Shown here in pieces: positions 10,314-21,763 of a DNA stretch of 64,000 nt (the first letter of the stretch is position 1; each line of letters opens with the position of its first letter). The position numbers and the translations under genes are program-made. Origin of the DNA: Gonatopus flavifemur (lineage: Eukaryota > Arthropoda > Insecta > Hymenoptera > Dryinidae); assembly GCA_018340375.1 (NCBI GenBank), contig JAFFJZ010000002.1:42986001-43050000 (forward strand). Reading direction: 5' to 3'. The notes under the pieces are model-generated. The model was given only the letters and a program-made list of their open reading frames with translations, searched no databases and was not told the origin of the DNA.

Positions 10314-12334
10314 TTATAGACTCTGCCGGAATGCCTCTCCGAAGAAATCCTTCCCGGATAATCTTCCCACGAGCAACCTCAAATGTTTTTCTTGAGGATG
10401 TTGGAATAGCCTAGACGACGAACATAATAAGTTGTGATCAGGTCCAAGAACCAAAGGTGTTTCCATTAATAATTTCGAAAAAAGTGGATACCAAGGCTGA
10501 GTTGGCCAGTCTGGTACCACGACTATTCCAATAGCCTGATCTTGCTGTATTTTCTGCAACACTCGCGGAACCATTGCAAATGGTGGGAAAGCATAAAAGT
10601 AAAATTCGGACCAATCTATGGTGAAAGCATCTATCGCAAAAGCTGATGGGTCTGGGTGCCAAGATACAAATAAATCACATTTCTTATTCGCAAATGACGC
10701 AAATAAGTCTATATCTGGTTGACCAAAAGCTGATACAATTTTTCCAAAACTTTCTTGTTCTAGTTCCCACTCCGTGTCTAACGATTTTATGCGCGACAGT
10801 CTATCAGCTTCTATATTTTCTTTGGACGGAATATACGACGCGTACAACCAAATACCCCTTTTTTCGGCCCATTGCCAAATTTCCCTGGCTAATCTATGAA
10901 AACGCTCGTATCTAATTCCCCCCATTTTGTTAATATAAGATATAGCGGTGGTGTTGTCTATTCGTAAAAGAATTTCACATTCTCTCGCTTCCGATACCAA
11001 AGCTTCTAATGCTAACAGCACGGTCCACAATTCCAAATAATTAATATGGAAATTTTGTTCCTTATCCCATATTCCATAAACACGTTTTTCACCACACCAG
11101 GCTCCCCAGCCGCTGAGTGAGGCATCTGTATATATTGTAAATTGAAATCTGTATTTTTTAATCGAGTTAACTGATTTGTAGATTTTACTTTTCCACCACA
11201 TCAAATCTGTTTTCATGTCTTGTGTAATGATCATTTCCTTGGAATAATCATTGTCGTTGATGATTAATGCAAAAGATTTTTCTTTCTCTAAGTACTTGGT
11301 ATAAAGCCAACCATACTCGATTCCCGGGCAACTTGCTACTAAATTCCCGATTAGCTGAGCTACTTTTTCAATACTACAGGTGACTTTCGACAACATTGCA
11401 TCTATTAACCTTTCTACTTTTTCCTTCTTTTCTTTTGTCAATTCAATAGAAAATTTGTCAGTATCGATAATAAACCCTAGAAATTGACGTCGCTTCTTTG
11501 GTTCCAGTTGACTCTTCTTCCTATTTATAATAAAACCTAATTCATTTAATAACTTTACGGTTTTAAATACATTCAATTGACAACCTTCAAAATTATCGGC
11601 TATGCACAAAAAATCATCTAAATATATAACTGATAATAAACCTTCCGATCTTAAACACGCTGCCACTGGTTTAAGAATTTTTGTGAAAATATATGGACTT
11701 GTTGTCAAACCAAAAGGAAGGCATGTGAACTCATAGATCTTGTTGTTAAAAACAAACCTCAAGTATTTCCTACTTTTAGGATGTATTTTTATCAGATAAT
11801 ATGCTTCTTTTAAATCTATCGTAGCTAAAAATCTGATGGATTTATCAATCTTTTAGCTACTCTAAGGTCTTCCATTTTGAAATGTTCCACTTGTACAAAC
11901 CTATTCAAATTTTTCAAGTTTAAAATGAAGCGTTTGGAACCATCAGATTTAGGTACCAGGAAAAAAGACGAGAAAAATTGTCCCTTTTTCTTTTGCCTTG
12001 CCTAACAATTCCTTTCCTCTCCATTTTTTAATGGCTTCCTTCATTTCATTCTGTTCACATAATGATCTAATTGGCTCTATCGGGATATGCTTTTGCCTCA
12101 CTTTTTGAAAAATTTTATTTCATACCCTTTGACACAGTCCAATATGAATTTGTCTTGGGTAATAGATTCCCATTTATCTAAGTAAAACGATAATCTCCCT
12201 GCTATGATACCTACGTTCATCTCTTTCGGGAGTAGTTCCTCGACACGTTCTGGTTGTTCGGTCTCCTTGTCGTGAATTTGTTCCTGGCCGTTTTGAATGT
12301 TATCGTTTTGTTCGGCCCTCTTCTCGGATTCCAT
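10314..12334 (-). pseudogene. DIRS pol: reverse transcriptase, RNase H, methyltransferase-like (frameshifted)
   Basis: The ATG at 12334 overlaps the end of gag by about 118 bp. The RT N-terminus is read in three pieces because of single-base shifts near 12100 (an A-run), 11985 and 11838. From 11762 to 10314 the frame is open. RT motifs: FLVPKSDGSKRF, TIDLKEAYY, CLPFGLTTSPYIFTK, and VIYLDDFLCIA (catalytic YLDD). RNase H: TIYTDASLSGWG, YLELWTVLLAL, RIDNTTAISY and SKENIEADRLSR, giving the D-E-D-D set. The C-terminal part (DIDLFASFANKKCDLFVSWH, DAFTIDWSEF, YAFPPFAMV, PDWPTQPWYP) is the methyltransferase-like domain typical of DIRS pol. The catalytic residues are intact; the frameshifts alone inactivate it. 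Confidence 0.9.
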
Positions 12335-13400
12335 CCCGCTTGTTGGGCTCGTCTTGCAAGCGGGTCGCGAAAGTTTAAACGCCCTCCTGATGTCGATGCT
12401 GTAGCTGGTCTCTGTTGTGATGATGTTCTCATATTTTGCGTCATTACCTTCATTGCCTTAGCTTCTTTTATTTTTTCACTGAGATTTTTTCCGTATAAAA
12501 AGGTATCTGTCTTCATTGTTTGAAGTAAATCTTTGAAATTCTTGTCCATTCCTGGTGCAATGAAAGCTTTTCGTGCGGTTGTTAGTTTATACCACAAATC
12601 TGCTAGTAGCTTCCCGCTGTCACAAAATCTTTGCAATAACCTTACTCTGTCGATCTCTTCATCGGGCTCAAGAATCATAGAGATGCCATCGCCCAAAGAT
12701 GCCAAAGCTGAACCAATGGTATTCTGATATCCCTCAAAACCATCTCGCTTAGTCGCAGACTCTGACATGTTGATGTTCAGTTCCGGGTTTAACTTTGGCG
12801 CTTCCAAAAACTCAGGTCGATTATAGTTTTTCAAGAGTTCTACCTTCTCTTCTTTACTTACACCTGATTCAGCCCAGAATTTCCATCTGTTCACTAATGA
12901 TGCATGTAATTTCAAATCAAATGCCTCGGGGGCAGTTGGGTCACTTCCCAATACAGTTAATACTTCCTCGTCCAACCAATCGACTTGGTATTCGTCCTCT
13001 GATTCCAACCTTGGCGAATCATTAATTTCATTTGAACTCCCTGCCATTTCAGGTTGGTTTGGGCATACGTTTTCTTTTGCCTCTGAAAGCAAAATAGAAT
13101 CGTAATTCTATAGAATTTCTTTATACGTTCTACCTCTCGTGTAGACTCATTATGCATCTAATGTGCTGTTTAATAACAAACAACTCGTCTTACCTCTCGT
13201 GTAAGCTCTTCGTTGCACACAAATATCATGTGTTATTAAATTTTTTATGTACTTTACTTACCCGGATTATTCTTACGGCATTCGTCATCACTCGAATCTT
13301 CCGATATCATATTTGCCCTTATTTCGTTTTCGATCTTTCTTAATTTTTCTAATAATTTTTGAGTCTCTAACGACTTCCTCTTCTCTTTCTTTTTATCCAT
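12217..13400 (-). CDS. DIRS gag-like ORF with a probable intron
   Basis: Exon 1 starts at ATG 13400 (MDKKKEKRKSLETQ) and encodes a charged coiled-coil-like segment and an acidic SEDSSDDE stretch. It ends at 13262 before GTAAGT (13261-13256). An acceptor TTTGCTTTCAG ends at 13083, and exon 2 runs 13082-12217. Joining (139 + 866 nt) keeps the frame and gives 334 residues, with Pro-Glu at the junction. Without splicing, the first ORF stops three codons after the donor. The C-terminus is rich in Arg, Asn and Gln (RRGPNKTITFKTARNKF), suited to RNA binding. There is no CCHC knuckle, as usual for DIRS gag. The intron is inferred from sites and frame only. Confidence 0.7.
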
Positions 13401-13472
13401 TTTCCCTCTGAATAATGTATTTCCTAAAGAGCTTGACTCTGCACGTTGTTTACTTAGCTGCACAACGAAACA

Positions 13473-13629
13473 ATATGAGGTTAGTGGGATTGGCGCGGGA
13501 ATGTTAGGTAGCGTCAGGGTGTGTTCAAAGACAGTTTTTTCATATTATTAGACTCTAAACGTTGTGCCACCTAGCGTAGAACGGGACGTACTACAATGTA
13601 ATCTCGAAGGACGGGGCTTGAAATATAAT
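13473..13629. repeat. DIRS right inverted terminal repeat
   Basis: It begins AATATGAGGTTAGTGGGATT and ends GGACGGGGCTTGAAATATAAT. It is inverted relative to 8650-8795 and lacks the left-end extension. It lies upstream of gag, so it carries the likely element promoter. Confidence 0.88.
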
Positions 13630-13868
13630 CGCTTTATATCACCCCTACTCTCAAGTTTTTCACACACTTCCGTTTCAAAACTATATCCCTTTTACTTTCT
13701 ATTCTCCCACCTGACATTCTTTGGTAGATATATGTATACCTATACATATGATGTTGATACACATAGATTACTCATCATTGTTTACATGTATCCAAGAAAC
13801 CATAAATGATCGTAAATCCTTCGACGTCAAGGTGTGTCAAAAATAAATATGATGTAAATACTGTGAAA

Positions 13869-16800
13869 ATGAGTGAATATACATTCTCCGAGACCAGTGA
13901 AACGAAATTTGTTAATAAGATGAAACCGATTTTGCAAAATGTGTGGAGTAAACTCCGGATAAATGAGTGGAACTTTTGCTTTATGTCATTTATTATTTGC
14001 TTATTCATCTTCCTGGGGAAATTGTATATTCAATGTAAGAAATTTTTTATTTTTACTTGGTTTCTCAATGAAGTTTTGAGGTCTTTGATTTTTATATAAC
14101 AAGTTTTCATTCATCTTTCATTAATAGTGTAATATTGTTGAAATTTGAATCGTTCATTGAAATAAATTAGTGCTCGAGTAACGCAATATTCCACTGTTGA
14201 AGACCAAAAATCTTGCAGTATATTCTTTAAACGATGTTTCCAGTTCCAAGGAATCAATTCAAAGTGAAAAATAACAATAATTCAGTTCGCTTCTGTAAAC
14301 GATATCAACTTCAAGAATATCTGTGAATATTTTTAGTTTCTGGAGAGTAATACCATTTTTCAATTGTCAAATTCAGTGTGGTAGAAAATTTTTTCTGCAA
14401 ATTCTAATTTCTAGAATAATTTAGTATTATTAATTAGGTTTCAATAAAATCATGAGTTGGTTTATAATAAAATTCATAAAGCTGAAACTCACAGACATAA
14501 AATTAGCAGCCGATTGTTGTAACTTTTGATTAAACGTCGTTGAAGCTTTTTTTGGAGCAGCATTCCACTACACTTTTCAGATACCCAAATTCTTCACATT
14601 CAAATTCTTCAAATTCTTCAGATATCCAAATTCTTCAAGTGTAAAAAGTTATAACAATCGGCTGCTAGCTTCACCGCTGTCAATTTCAGCTTCATATAAA
14701 ATTCATTTGTGTTCTAAATTATATTTTTATTATATTTAGGGATGTCTAGAGAATCTCTCATGGGTAATAATATCCAGTGGTTTGATTATGACTTGAAAAC
14801 TTACCAATGGCTCGATATATACAATGGATTTAAATCAGCTAGAACTTTATGGATCACATTAATCAATAGCATAATCATGATAGCTTGGGCATGGTACATT
14901 ATTTATATGGACAGCAGTATTCCAGGTATAAATCCGCCTGCTCCCTTCAACTACAATCAAAGGTAAATTGAATAATTCATCCTTGAATTTCTTTTAATAT
15001 ACATATCTTGAATAAATGCATGTTTATTATATAATTCCAAATGACACATATCTAAAATTTAGATCAATCGAATCGAGATTTTAGGCTGAATTGATTGTAG
15101 AATAGACTTGATGCAATCGACAGTCCAAATAGTCTAGATAAATAGACAAAAAATTTGTAACTTGTAGCTGTTATGGAGAATATACAGCGAGCAATAAACA
15201 ATTTTTCAACTCTGTTTTTCTTACCTATTTCGAAGAGTATCTAAAAATCCATAAGAGATCTTGAAAAATTGTACTGGACTTTTTTTTTTGTATGCAAATT
15301 AATTTTTTGACAATCAATTTCTATTTATTCTCACTGGAAAACGTGTATCACTTTGATGCTACGTGTTTGCAAAATTGAAATGTTTGATCCATCAGTTTCA
15401 CAGTTCTTCCGTGAGCCTCCAATTGATAAACAAATCACAAACAATTAACTTCCAGTTGACGAATCAACTTGGAAAGTTTTAGAAGGCAACTAGATCAGTA
15501 TCATTTACTTTCAAAGTAAATGTAAATTTTACATCTAAAAAATAGATGTAATTGATATTGGTATTTTATTGAATAGATTTATTGAAAGGCATAATTTAAG
15601 AACGCAAACATTCGCTATGATTCACGATGGATGGATTATTATTGGTGATCGTTTATTCTTGTTTGGAATAAGTGTTCAAATTTATAATTCATCATTAAAA
15701 TCATAATATAATGAGTTTGCAAATAATTTTTTGTATGTGAATAAAATCACATTCATCAGTATTCAAGCATCAAAAGGAGCGGATATCATTTTTTGCCGAC
15801 TCTTTTCATGAATTATTTGACGAATTCGAATTTAAAATAGATAATAATTAAGAATATCCTTGGGATTGGACTTGAAATATAAATTTGTATTTCCTCACAG
15901 TTCGTAGATGTTGAGAAACAAAATTATTGAGAACTTTTTACATTTGGAAATTATTAAAATCCTTCTAGTATATTCACCAGGAATCAGTAAAAGAATCAAA
16001 CAAACATTATTTAAAGTCTAATTTTGGTGATGGATTTCATCATTATATATTGGAAATTTTCGGTGAACACACAACTTATGAAAAAAGTTAGTGCAACGTT
16101 TGACTCGCTTCTTGTGATGCTTGAATGCCCTTGATAGGTCATAATAGACTGAAGATTCGAAAAAAATGTATTCACGCCTCTGATTCCATGAACATGAATT
16201 AATCTCTGTCTGAAAAGTTCGATAGATTCTCACAAATTCCAGCAGGTGCTGTGACAATAATCGCGTAGAAACCCGTAAGATATTTCATTCCTAGGGGCCT
16301 TCTGAATTAGCCAATCTAGTCGATCCTGATCACTTTTCAACCTTTTCGATTGATTGAGAAGCTGACCGGATCACTTAGATCAGCCACTTCGGAAGGTTCC
16401 CTATCCAGCTTTTTTCACAAAAACATGTTATATGTATTTCAACTCTGGGTTGGAAAAACTCGGGTTTTTTCTTCAAAACTTGCCCCACTGAGTTCACTCG
16501 GGTTCAATCAAATCAGACCAAGTTTTGTCTGATGATTTTTACTATAATCTATTCATTTGGAATTTTCACCGTATGATTTTATCTTCTTTCATACATGATT
16601 TCAATCCGTACCCACCCACAAAACTAGATTGGACTCACAAATGCCAACCCTGATTTCAACACAATGTTCCTAAAGAAAAAAAAGGAACAACATCTCTCCC
16701 TGAGCAGAATTCCCTAAGAAAATTTTTCATTTCAAAATTGCCCCTAGCCAATTCAATAGATGTTGCGTGAGTGAACTCAGTGTTTATTCGAATAATGCGA

Positions 16801-17033
16801 GCATACATGGACGATGGACTTGTTTCTTTCTGAAGCAACCTGTATATACTCATTTATAAATAATAGAGATAAACTGTTGTTATGTTTCTTTTGCACACTA
16901 CCTTTCAATAATTAATAAATAACATGAATCGTTTATTTCCAGGATTCTTGCGGGTTCAAGAATGCAAATCAATTATGTGGTAGGATTCTTCAGTGCTTTG
17001 TTGGCAGCTGTATGTATGAGTTTCTCCATGTAA
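13869..17033 (+). CDS. ARL6IP6: ARL6IP6-like multi-pass membrane protein (three exons)
   Basis: Exons are 13869-14034, 14740-14962 and 16943-17033. Donors are GTAAGA and GTAAAT; acceptors are ATATTTAG and TATTTCCAG. The frames join to 159 residues. There are three hydrophobic segments: FCFMSFIICLFIFLGKLYI (about 38-56), LWITLINSIIMIAWAWYIIY (about 94-113) and YVVGFFSALLAAVCMSFSM at the C-terminus. The stretch MDSSIPGINPPAPF followed by a final helix aligns with the conserved C-terminal half of ARL6IP6 (family pattern YFDS-PG--PPTP then a last membrane helix). That protein is an ER/nuclear-envelope protein of poorly defined role. An in-frame ATG at 13806 would add 21 residues; 13869 was preferred for its GTGAAAATG context. 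Family assignment is by alignment from memory. Confidence 0.75.
14143..14330 (+). repeat. Interspersed repeat family R1, copy 2 (intron 1 of the ARL6IP6-like gene)
   Basis: It carries ACCAAAAATCTTGCAGTATA, AACGATGTTTCCA and TCTGTAAACGAT in the same order as 7896-8120. The middle is diverged. Confidence 0.65.
14963..16942. other. Intron 2 of the ARL6IP6-like gene
   Basis: AT-rich intron with no additional exon that I can support. It contains the GCCTTCCGAAGTAGC hairpin at 16293-16402. ORFs at 16018-16257 and 16656-16853 have no coding character. Confidence 0.6.
16293..16402. mobile_element. GGAGCCTTCCGAAGTAGCTGATC-type hairpin element, copy 1
   Basis: GGGGCCTTCTGAATTAGCC pairs with the inverted CAGCCACTTCGGAAGGTTCC. 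Two better-preserved copies occur at 48890-48986 and 50122-50224. Target duplication is not resolved. Confidence 0.65.
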
Positions 17034-18250
17034 AAAGGACTTCTATGAAATTCCACGCTTCAAAAACTTAGTATGATAAGCGGCTTGGGGGGGATACGTA
17101 TAATTTAGCATTAAAATTATTTATTTTGATATTTATATGAACAGGTGGGCTTGTATGAATAGTATCCTAATTTGAATATCAAATTCAAATTTCGATGGTT
17201 CGTTCAACTATTTAATAAGAGTGTAAGCCATACAGAGTATACAGATATAGATCAAATCTGTATCACTCGTGTGGAATTTTGATCAGTTATTTTGTTGGAG
17301 ACTATATCATGAAACTAAGAGTATGATCATGTGCATTGAAAGCGACTTCAAACGCACAAGGAATTACTTAGTATTTCCTCCAGAACAATTAATACGAACA
17401 ATATTAGAGATAAGATACGAATTTGACTGAAAATATCATGTTTTTAATCATGGCTTTGCCGTGTATACAATGTTTTTCTAATGCAGCATGCAAATTGCAG
17501 AAGCATCTCAGGACGAAGTGTCTTAACTTTGACATTCTGGAAGAATTGAGACCAGATTTCCCCAGTGCCTTCATGTCTAACTCCATTTCGTTTCACAAGA
17601 AATTTATTGAAAATCATGAAATTTTGCATCCGAGGAAAAGTATATTATAAGGAACTTTCATGCATTAAGAGGACTAGAGCATGGGAAGTGGTCGAGAGGA
17701 AAAGTCAATTGGTGAATAATAATGGATGATGTACTTGGGATTGCGTACTGCAGCGCACTTTGAATTTCTAAATGATTTTTCAAGGCTAAAAAACAAAATT
17801 GTAAAATTTCAACCTCTAAACGTCAACAAACACTGTAAAAAATGAAACGAACTTTACAAATTTTGATTGTATTATTGCAGAGGACATTTTTGTAATGTTA
17901 CTACGTTAAGCATAGTGGAATTACAGTTTCAAGCCTGTGAAATTGTACTATGTCGGTGAAGCTTAGATGAAATTTGTGTACATCATTTCCAAATTATATT
18001 TATTCTATGCTCAGCGTAGAAATTTTATATAGAGTTGTAAAAATGTCACGCTCAGCGTAGGTAATTTTCGTTCTTACGCTCAGCGTGATAATATTCCGCA
18101 AGTTTTTTACAAGTGAATTTTACAATTTCATCTTTTAGCCTTCAGAAATCATTTAGAAATTCAAAGTGCGCGGCAAGGCGCAATCGCAAGTATGTCATTT
18201 ACTATTATTCACTTTAAATACGCAAAATTTGACTTTTCCTTTCTCCCACC
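17034..18250. repeat. ARL6IP6 3' flank and a 570-bp foldback
   Basis: 17034-17680 shows no gene. Arms of about 150 bp (17680-17830 and 18110-18250) are inverted, sharing CGCACTTTGAATTTCTAAAT. Between them are three near-repeats of CGCTCAGCGT (about 18010, 18050, 18078). The ends are not sharp, so the class is unknown. Confidence 0.6.
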
Positions 18251-18762
18251 TTCCCCTTCTCTTGTTTCTTTAACTTCAAATCAACAATCGATAACAACAA
18301 AACTTGGTACGATGACATTGGCGTAGTGATAAAGAAATGTGAAACGATTGGAAATTCCTACTTTTATGACATAATAAATGCGCTTCCTTTATGGGACATA
18401 TTTACACATAAGTTTATCTCAATGCAAATAATATTCTGATCCTTGATGGATCCCTTTTTTTTTGTAATTGAAATATTTTCGGAAAACATTTTTATTTCCG
18501 TTTAAAATTTCAATTCCAAAACATTTTTTTTTTTTTTAAAGTTATACCCTACAGATTTTTCTGTACACAATAAATTACTATCATCAAGTTCCTATAACTA
18601 CACACGTTGATGACATAATTAGGATATTGTTATAAATCCCACTTCTACTGATAAGGAACAAATTATTCCTTTGTATTGAAAATGTGATAGAATAAACTAT
18701 TTAATTTCGTAGATTTATGTAAAGTCATACAATTTTCAGTGGTAACGGAAGATAATCTGATA

Positions 18763-19207
18763 CACGGAGAAAAATGCAGGTCGAAAATATAGTAATCTTT
18801 ATTGAAAATTGAAGAATATTTCTTAAAATCAAAGAATATTTCTTAAATGCATAATAAAAATAAAACGGTTCACATTTATGTGGAATTGTATTACAAAAAA
18901 CAATGAAAAATTATCAATACTTAATAAAAAAAATAGAGAAACATATGAAGTTTCCAAAAGTCGCAGGTGAAATTTTACAAAGACAATAACAAAATTTCAA
19001 TATCCTACTATTCACTTCATATAAGTTCATATGTTTCTCTATTTTTTATCAAGTATTGATAATTTTTCATTGTTTTTCGAATACAATTCCACATAAATGT
19101 AAACCGTTTTATTTTTATTATGCATTTGAGAAAAACTCTCAGATTTGAAGAAATATTCTCAAATTTTTATTAAAAATTACTATATTTTCGACCTGCATTT
19201 TTCTCCG
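18763..19207. mobile_element. 445-bp TA-flanked palindromic element, CACGGAGAAAAATGC ends
   Basis: Arms pair for most of the length (CGGAGAAAAATGCAGGTCG at both ends; ATAAATGTGAACCGTTTTAT and TTCTCTATTTTTTATTAAG-type blocks further in). TA lies outside both ends (18761-18762, 19208-19209). An interrupted relative occupies 55755-58560. Confidence 0.8.
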
Positions 19208-19867
19208 TATAGGTGATTATAATTCGAAATTTGATTTTAGACTAACATATAAATGACCCTGGAACTAGCAGCTATGAAGCTAGCAATCGATTATTGTGAC
19301 TTATTATACAAAAATTCTATCAAGGGGTCAAGCGTTCGAAATATTGTTTAATAGATTCCTAGTATGAACAGGGCTTCAACAAAGTTCAATCAAAAGTTAT
19401 AATAATCGATTTCTAGCCTCATGGTTGCTATTTTCAGCTTCATAACATAATCGTCATAATATTTTGTATTTTGAATGCATAATCGAATATTATCGTAGAA
19501 TAGAGGCAATTAATCAAACATTCATACACCGTAAAACATCGGAAGAATGAATACATTTGTAGTTTTATTTATTAGATTGAATAGGTCCTTGAGTAATGAT
19601 TGTAAGTTTTATTTTACTTTCTGTGCTATCGGAACGAAGTCACAATGAACTTATATGCATCAACATAGACAGGAAATGAGAATGATTTGCATGGTTATAA
19701 CAGTTTAATTCGATTGATCAATTAGAGCATTGACAACTGTTACTACGGAATAATTCGAAGGACGTAAAATTATAAAAATTCATGTATTCAAAATGATTCC
19801 TAAATTCAAAAGCACGCATTCGTTTCTTTCTCTTTCGAAGAATTTGTACTCGAATTTTCTCTAATGT

Positions 19868-20114
19868 CCCAGATAGGAAACCATGTTCTAAATATTTTGT
19901 AACATGATGTGCTGTAAACGTACCATCATAAACTTCGCTCAGCTTGCGATGATGTATAAAATGTAAACATTATGTCTTCATTATGGTACCATCCCCTCGT
20001 TTTGCTACCAACAACGATGCTTTATGCGGAAATACCTCGGTACCATGATGCAAACATTTCTTGACGTGCATGTCACCATTATGATGACATTATTGAGACA
20101 TTTTTCTATCTGGG
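19868..20114. mobile_element. 247-bp CCC-end element, GT duplication
   Basis: Ends CCCAGATAGGAAA and TTTTTCTATCTGGG are inverted, with inner ATGATGGTACC-type arms. GT is duplicated at 19866-19867 and 20115-20116. 34165-34330 contains a degraded reversed relative. Confidence 0.8.
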
Positions 20115-20167
20115 GTGTTATGTATCATCAGCCTATGGAATAATTACCACCTATACAGGACACCCCT

Positions 20168-20763
20168 CCTGTATGGAAATATTTCGCTGGAAAATTTAAA
20201 CAAAACCATAAATAGTGTCTAAAAAACATAGCATTTTCTCCGCAAAACTCTGAAAAACTCTGAAATTTTAATGAAAAATCTAATAAATTCGAAACATTCT
20301 GTACAGAATTTTGTCATCAGTTTTCAAAATTTTTCCTATTTTTTTTCAGACAGATGGGAATGGAATTGTAAACTAAAAAATTCTGACGGAACTCTGATAA
20401 ATTGTTAACATTCTTCTGACTGTTGAAGAAAAATTGAAAAATTTTCAAACACTTTTTCACGTATGATATTCGAATATAGCATGTGAATGTATTTATAGGA
20501 TTTCAAAATGTTCCAATAATTGGACAAATATCAACAATTTATTAGAGTTTGATCAAAAATTTTTCAAAACACAATTTCGGTCCCATTTGTCTGGAATCAG
20601 AATAAAAAAAAACTCTGAAGAAAGTCTGCACCAAATGTCCCAAATTTATTACATTTTTCATCAAAATTTCAGAAACTCTCAGAGTTTGTCAGATTTTTGC
20701 AAAGAAAATGTGATGTATTTCATTAGTGATTATTTAGGATTTTGCAGAAATTTTTGTACGGGC
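20168..20763. mobile_element. Degraded copy of the TATGGAAATATTTCGCTG foldback
   Basis: Starts GTATGGAAATATTTCGCTGG and ends with TTTGCAGAAATTTTTGTACG, with CTCTGAAAAACTCTG-rich arms. It is homologous to 26110-26694 but more diverged. Confidence 0.75.
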
Positions 20764-20810
20764 TATGTCGCTTTTCCGTGGAATTCAGGAATAAAAAAGG
20801 GATCGAGAGA

Positions 20811-20912
20811 TACAGCGTGGTAGGACGGAGAAATTTACGAACCGTTTTTTTGTGCGAACATCGCTCCGTCGACTTTACACTGCTTCTCCGTGGTGTCACG
20901 TTATACTTATGG
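20811..20912. repeat. ACAGCGTGG/GACGGAGAAAT hairpin relic
   Basis: GATACAGCGTGGTAGGACGG pairs loosely with CTTCTCCGTGGTGTCACG. Relatives are at 29808-29883 and inside 2402-2541. Confidence 0.5.
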
Positions 20913-20971
20913 CTCCTTTTCTCCTTCCTTGATTCTACTAGTGGATGGCAGAAGATTTTACGTTGAAACAA

Positions 20972-21174
20972 CCCACTGAGCATTTCCGTTAGAACCTTGC
21001 ATTACCATTGTAGTGATATTGATGCGATCTTGAAAGTACTTGTCTTTCAATTTACAAATGCAATATTACATTTGCTTGTAATTGGATGTTGTAATACTCA
21101 TAACAAGTACTTTCAAGATCGCATCAACATCGATGCAGTGTTAATGCAAGGTTCTAACGGAAATGCTCAGTGGG
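20972..21174. mobile_element. 203-bp near-perfect palindrome, CCC ends, AA duplication
   Basis: Arms of about 75 bp (CCCACTGAGCATTTCCGTTA, then TTGATGCGATCTTGAAAGTA) flank an AT-rich loop. AA is duplicated at 20970-20971 and 21175-21176. Confidence 0.85.
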
Positions 21175-21763
21175 AACGCAGATACAACGAAAGAATATCC
21201 GGGAACATAATTCTTTACAAAATTGAAATGTATGAATTTAAACATTCTGTTTCGTTGTCTCAAAGTCGAATTATTCCTCATCTTTCCACCGATCATCATC
21301 GAAACCTAAAGTGGAGGATCGGTTATCGTTCTGTAATTCCAATTCCAAAGTAAAAAGAATGTACATTTTTGTTTGAGGGATTGTAAAAGTTATTTTTGTA
21401 TTCAAATATTTATATTGTATTTAACGAACGCTTCATAAATGAATAAAGATTTATTTACACACAAATTTCAATCTTTCGCAATGATGTCTGATGTCTGCAG
21501 GGCGGTATCCCAAATTTGTTTATGCAGCAAATCTAATTTCATTGCATCACAATAATAAGAAAAACAAATGACAGTAGCAGAATGTACTGCATCATCAGTT
21601 CCATCTTACCAGACCAGATGTGCAGCTTTCTAGCACACGAAACCTTTTTCAATAATCCCTAAATAATCCGAACGAAGTATGAATGCTAATGTACTCGTTT
21701 GAACAGAGTACAGATGTTTAACAGACAACATCGTATCCTGAGTTCGTGATATACATTTGAACA

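Larger units (their letters stand above)
8595..13629 (-). mobile_element. DIRS-type tyrosine-recombinase retrotransposon (5.03 kb)
   Basis: On the minus strand the order is gag (13400-12217), RT/RNase H/methyltransferase-like pol (12334-10314) and tyrosine recombinase (10305-9403). Inverted terminal repeats of about 145 bp (8650-8795 against 13473-13620) flank the element. The left one has a further extension of about 45 bp. An internal complementary region (about 8866-8985) is the reverse complement of both extreme ends joined together. AAT is found at both extremities (8595-8597, 13627-13629) and, as ATT, at the join in the internal region (8941-8943). There is no flanking target duplication and no LTR. 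These are the defining marks of the DIRS group (not PAT or Ngaro, which have split direct repeats). Pol frameshifts mean this copy is probably dead. Confidence 0.92.

Noticed and set aside
13806..13868. In-frame upstream ATG for the ARL6IP6-like gene
   Set aside because: It cannot be excluded, but 13869 has the better start context and the extra residues look like leader sequence.
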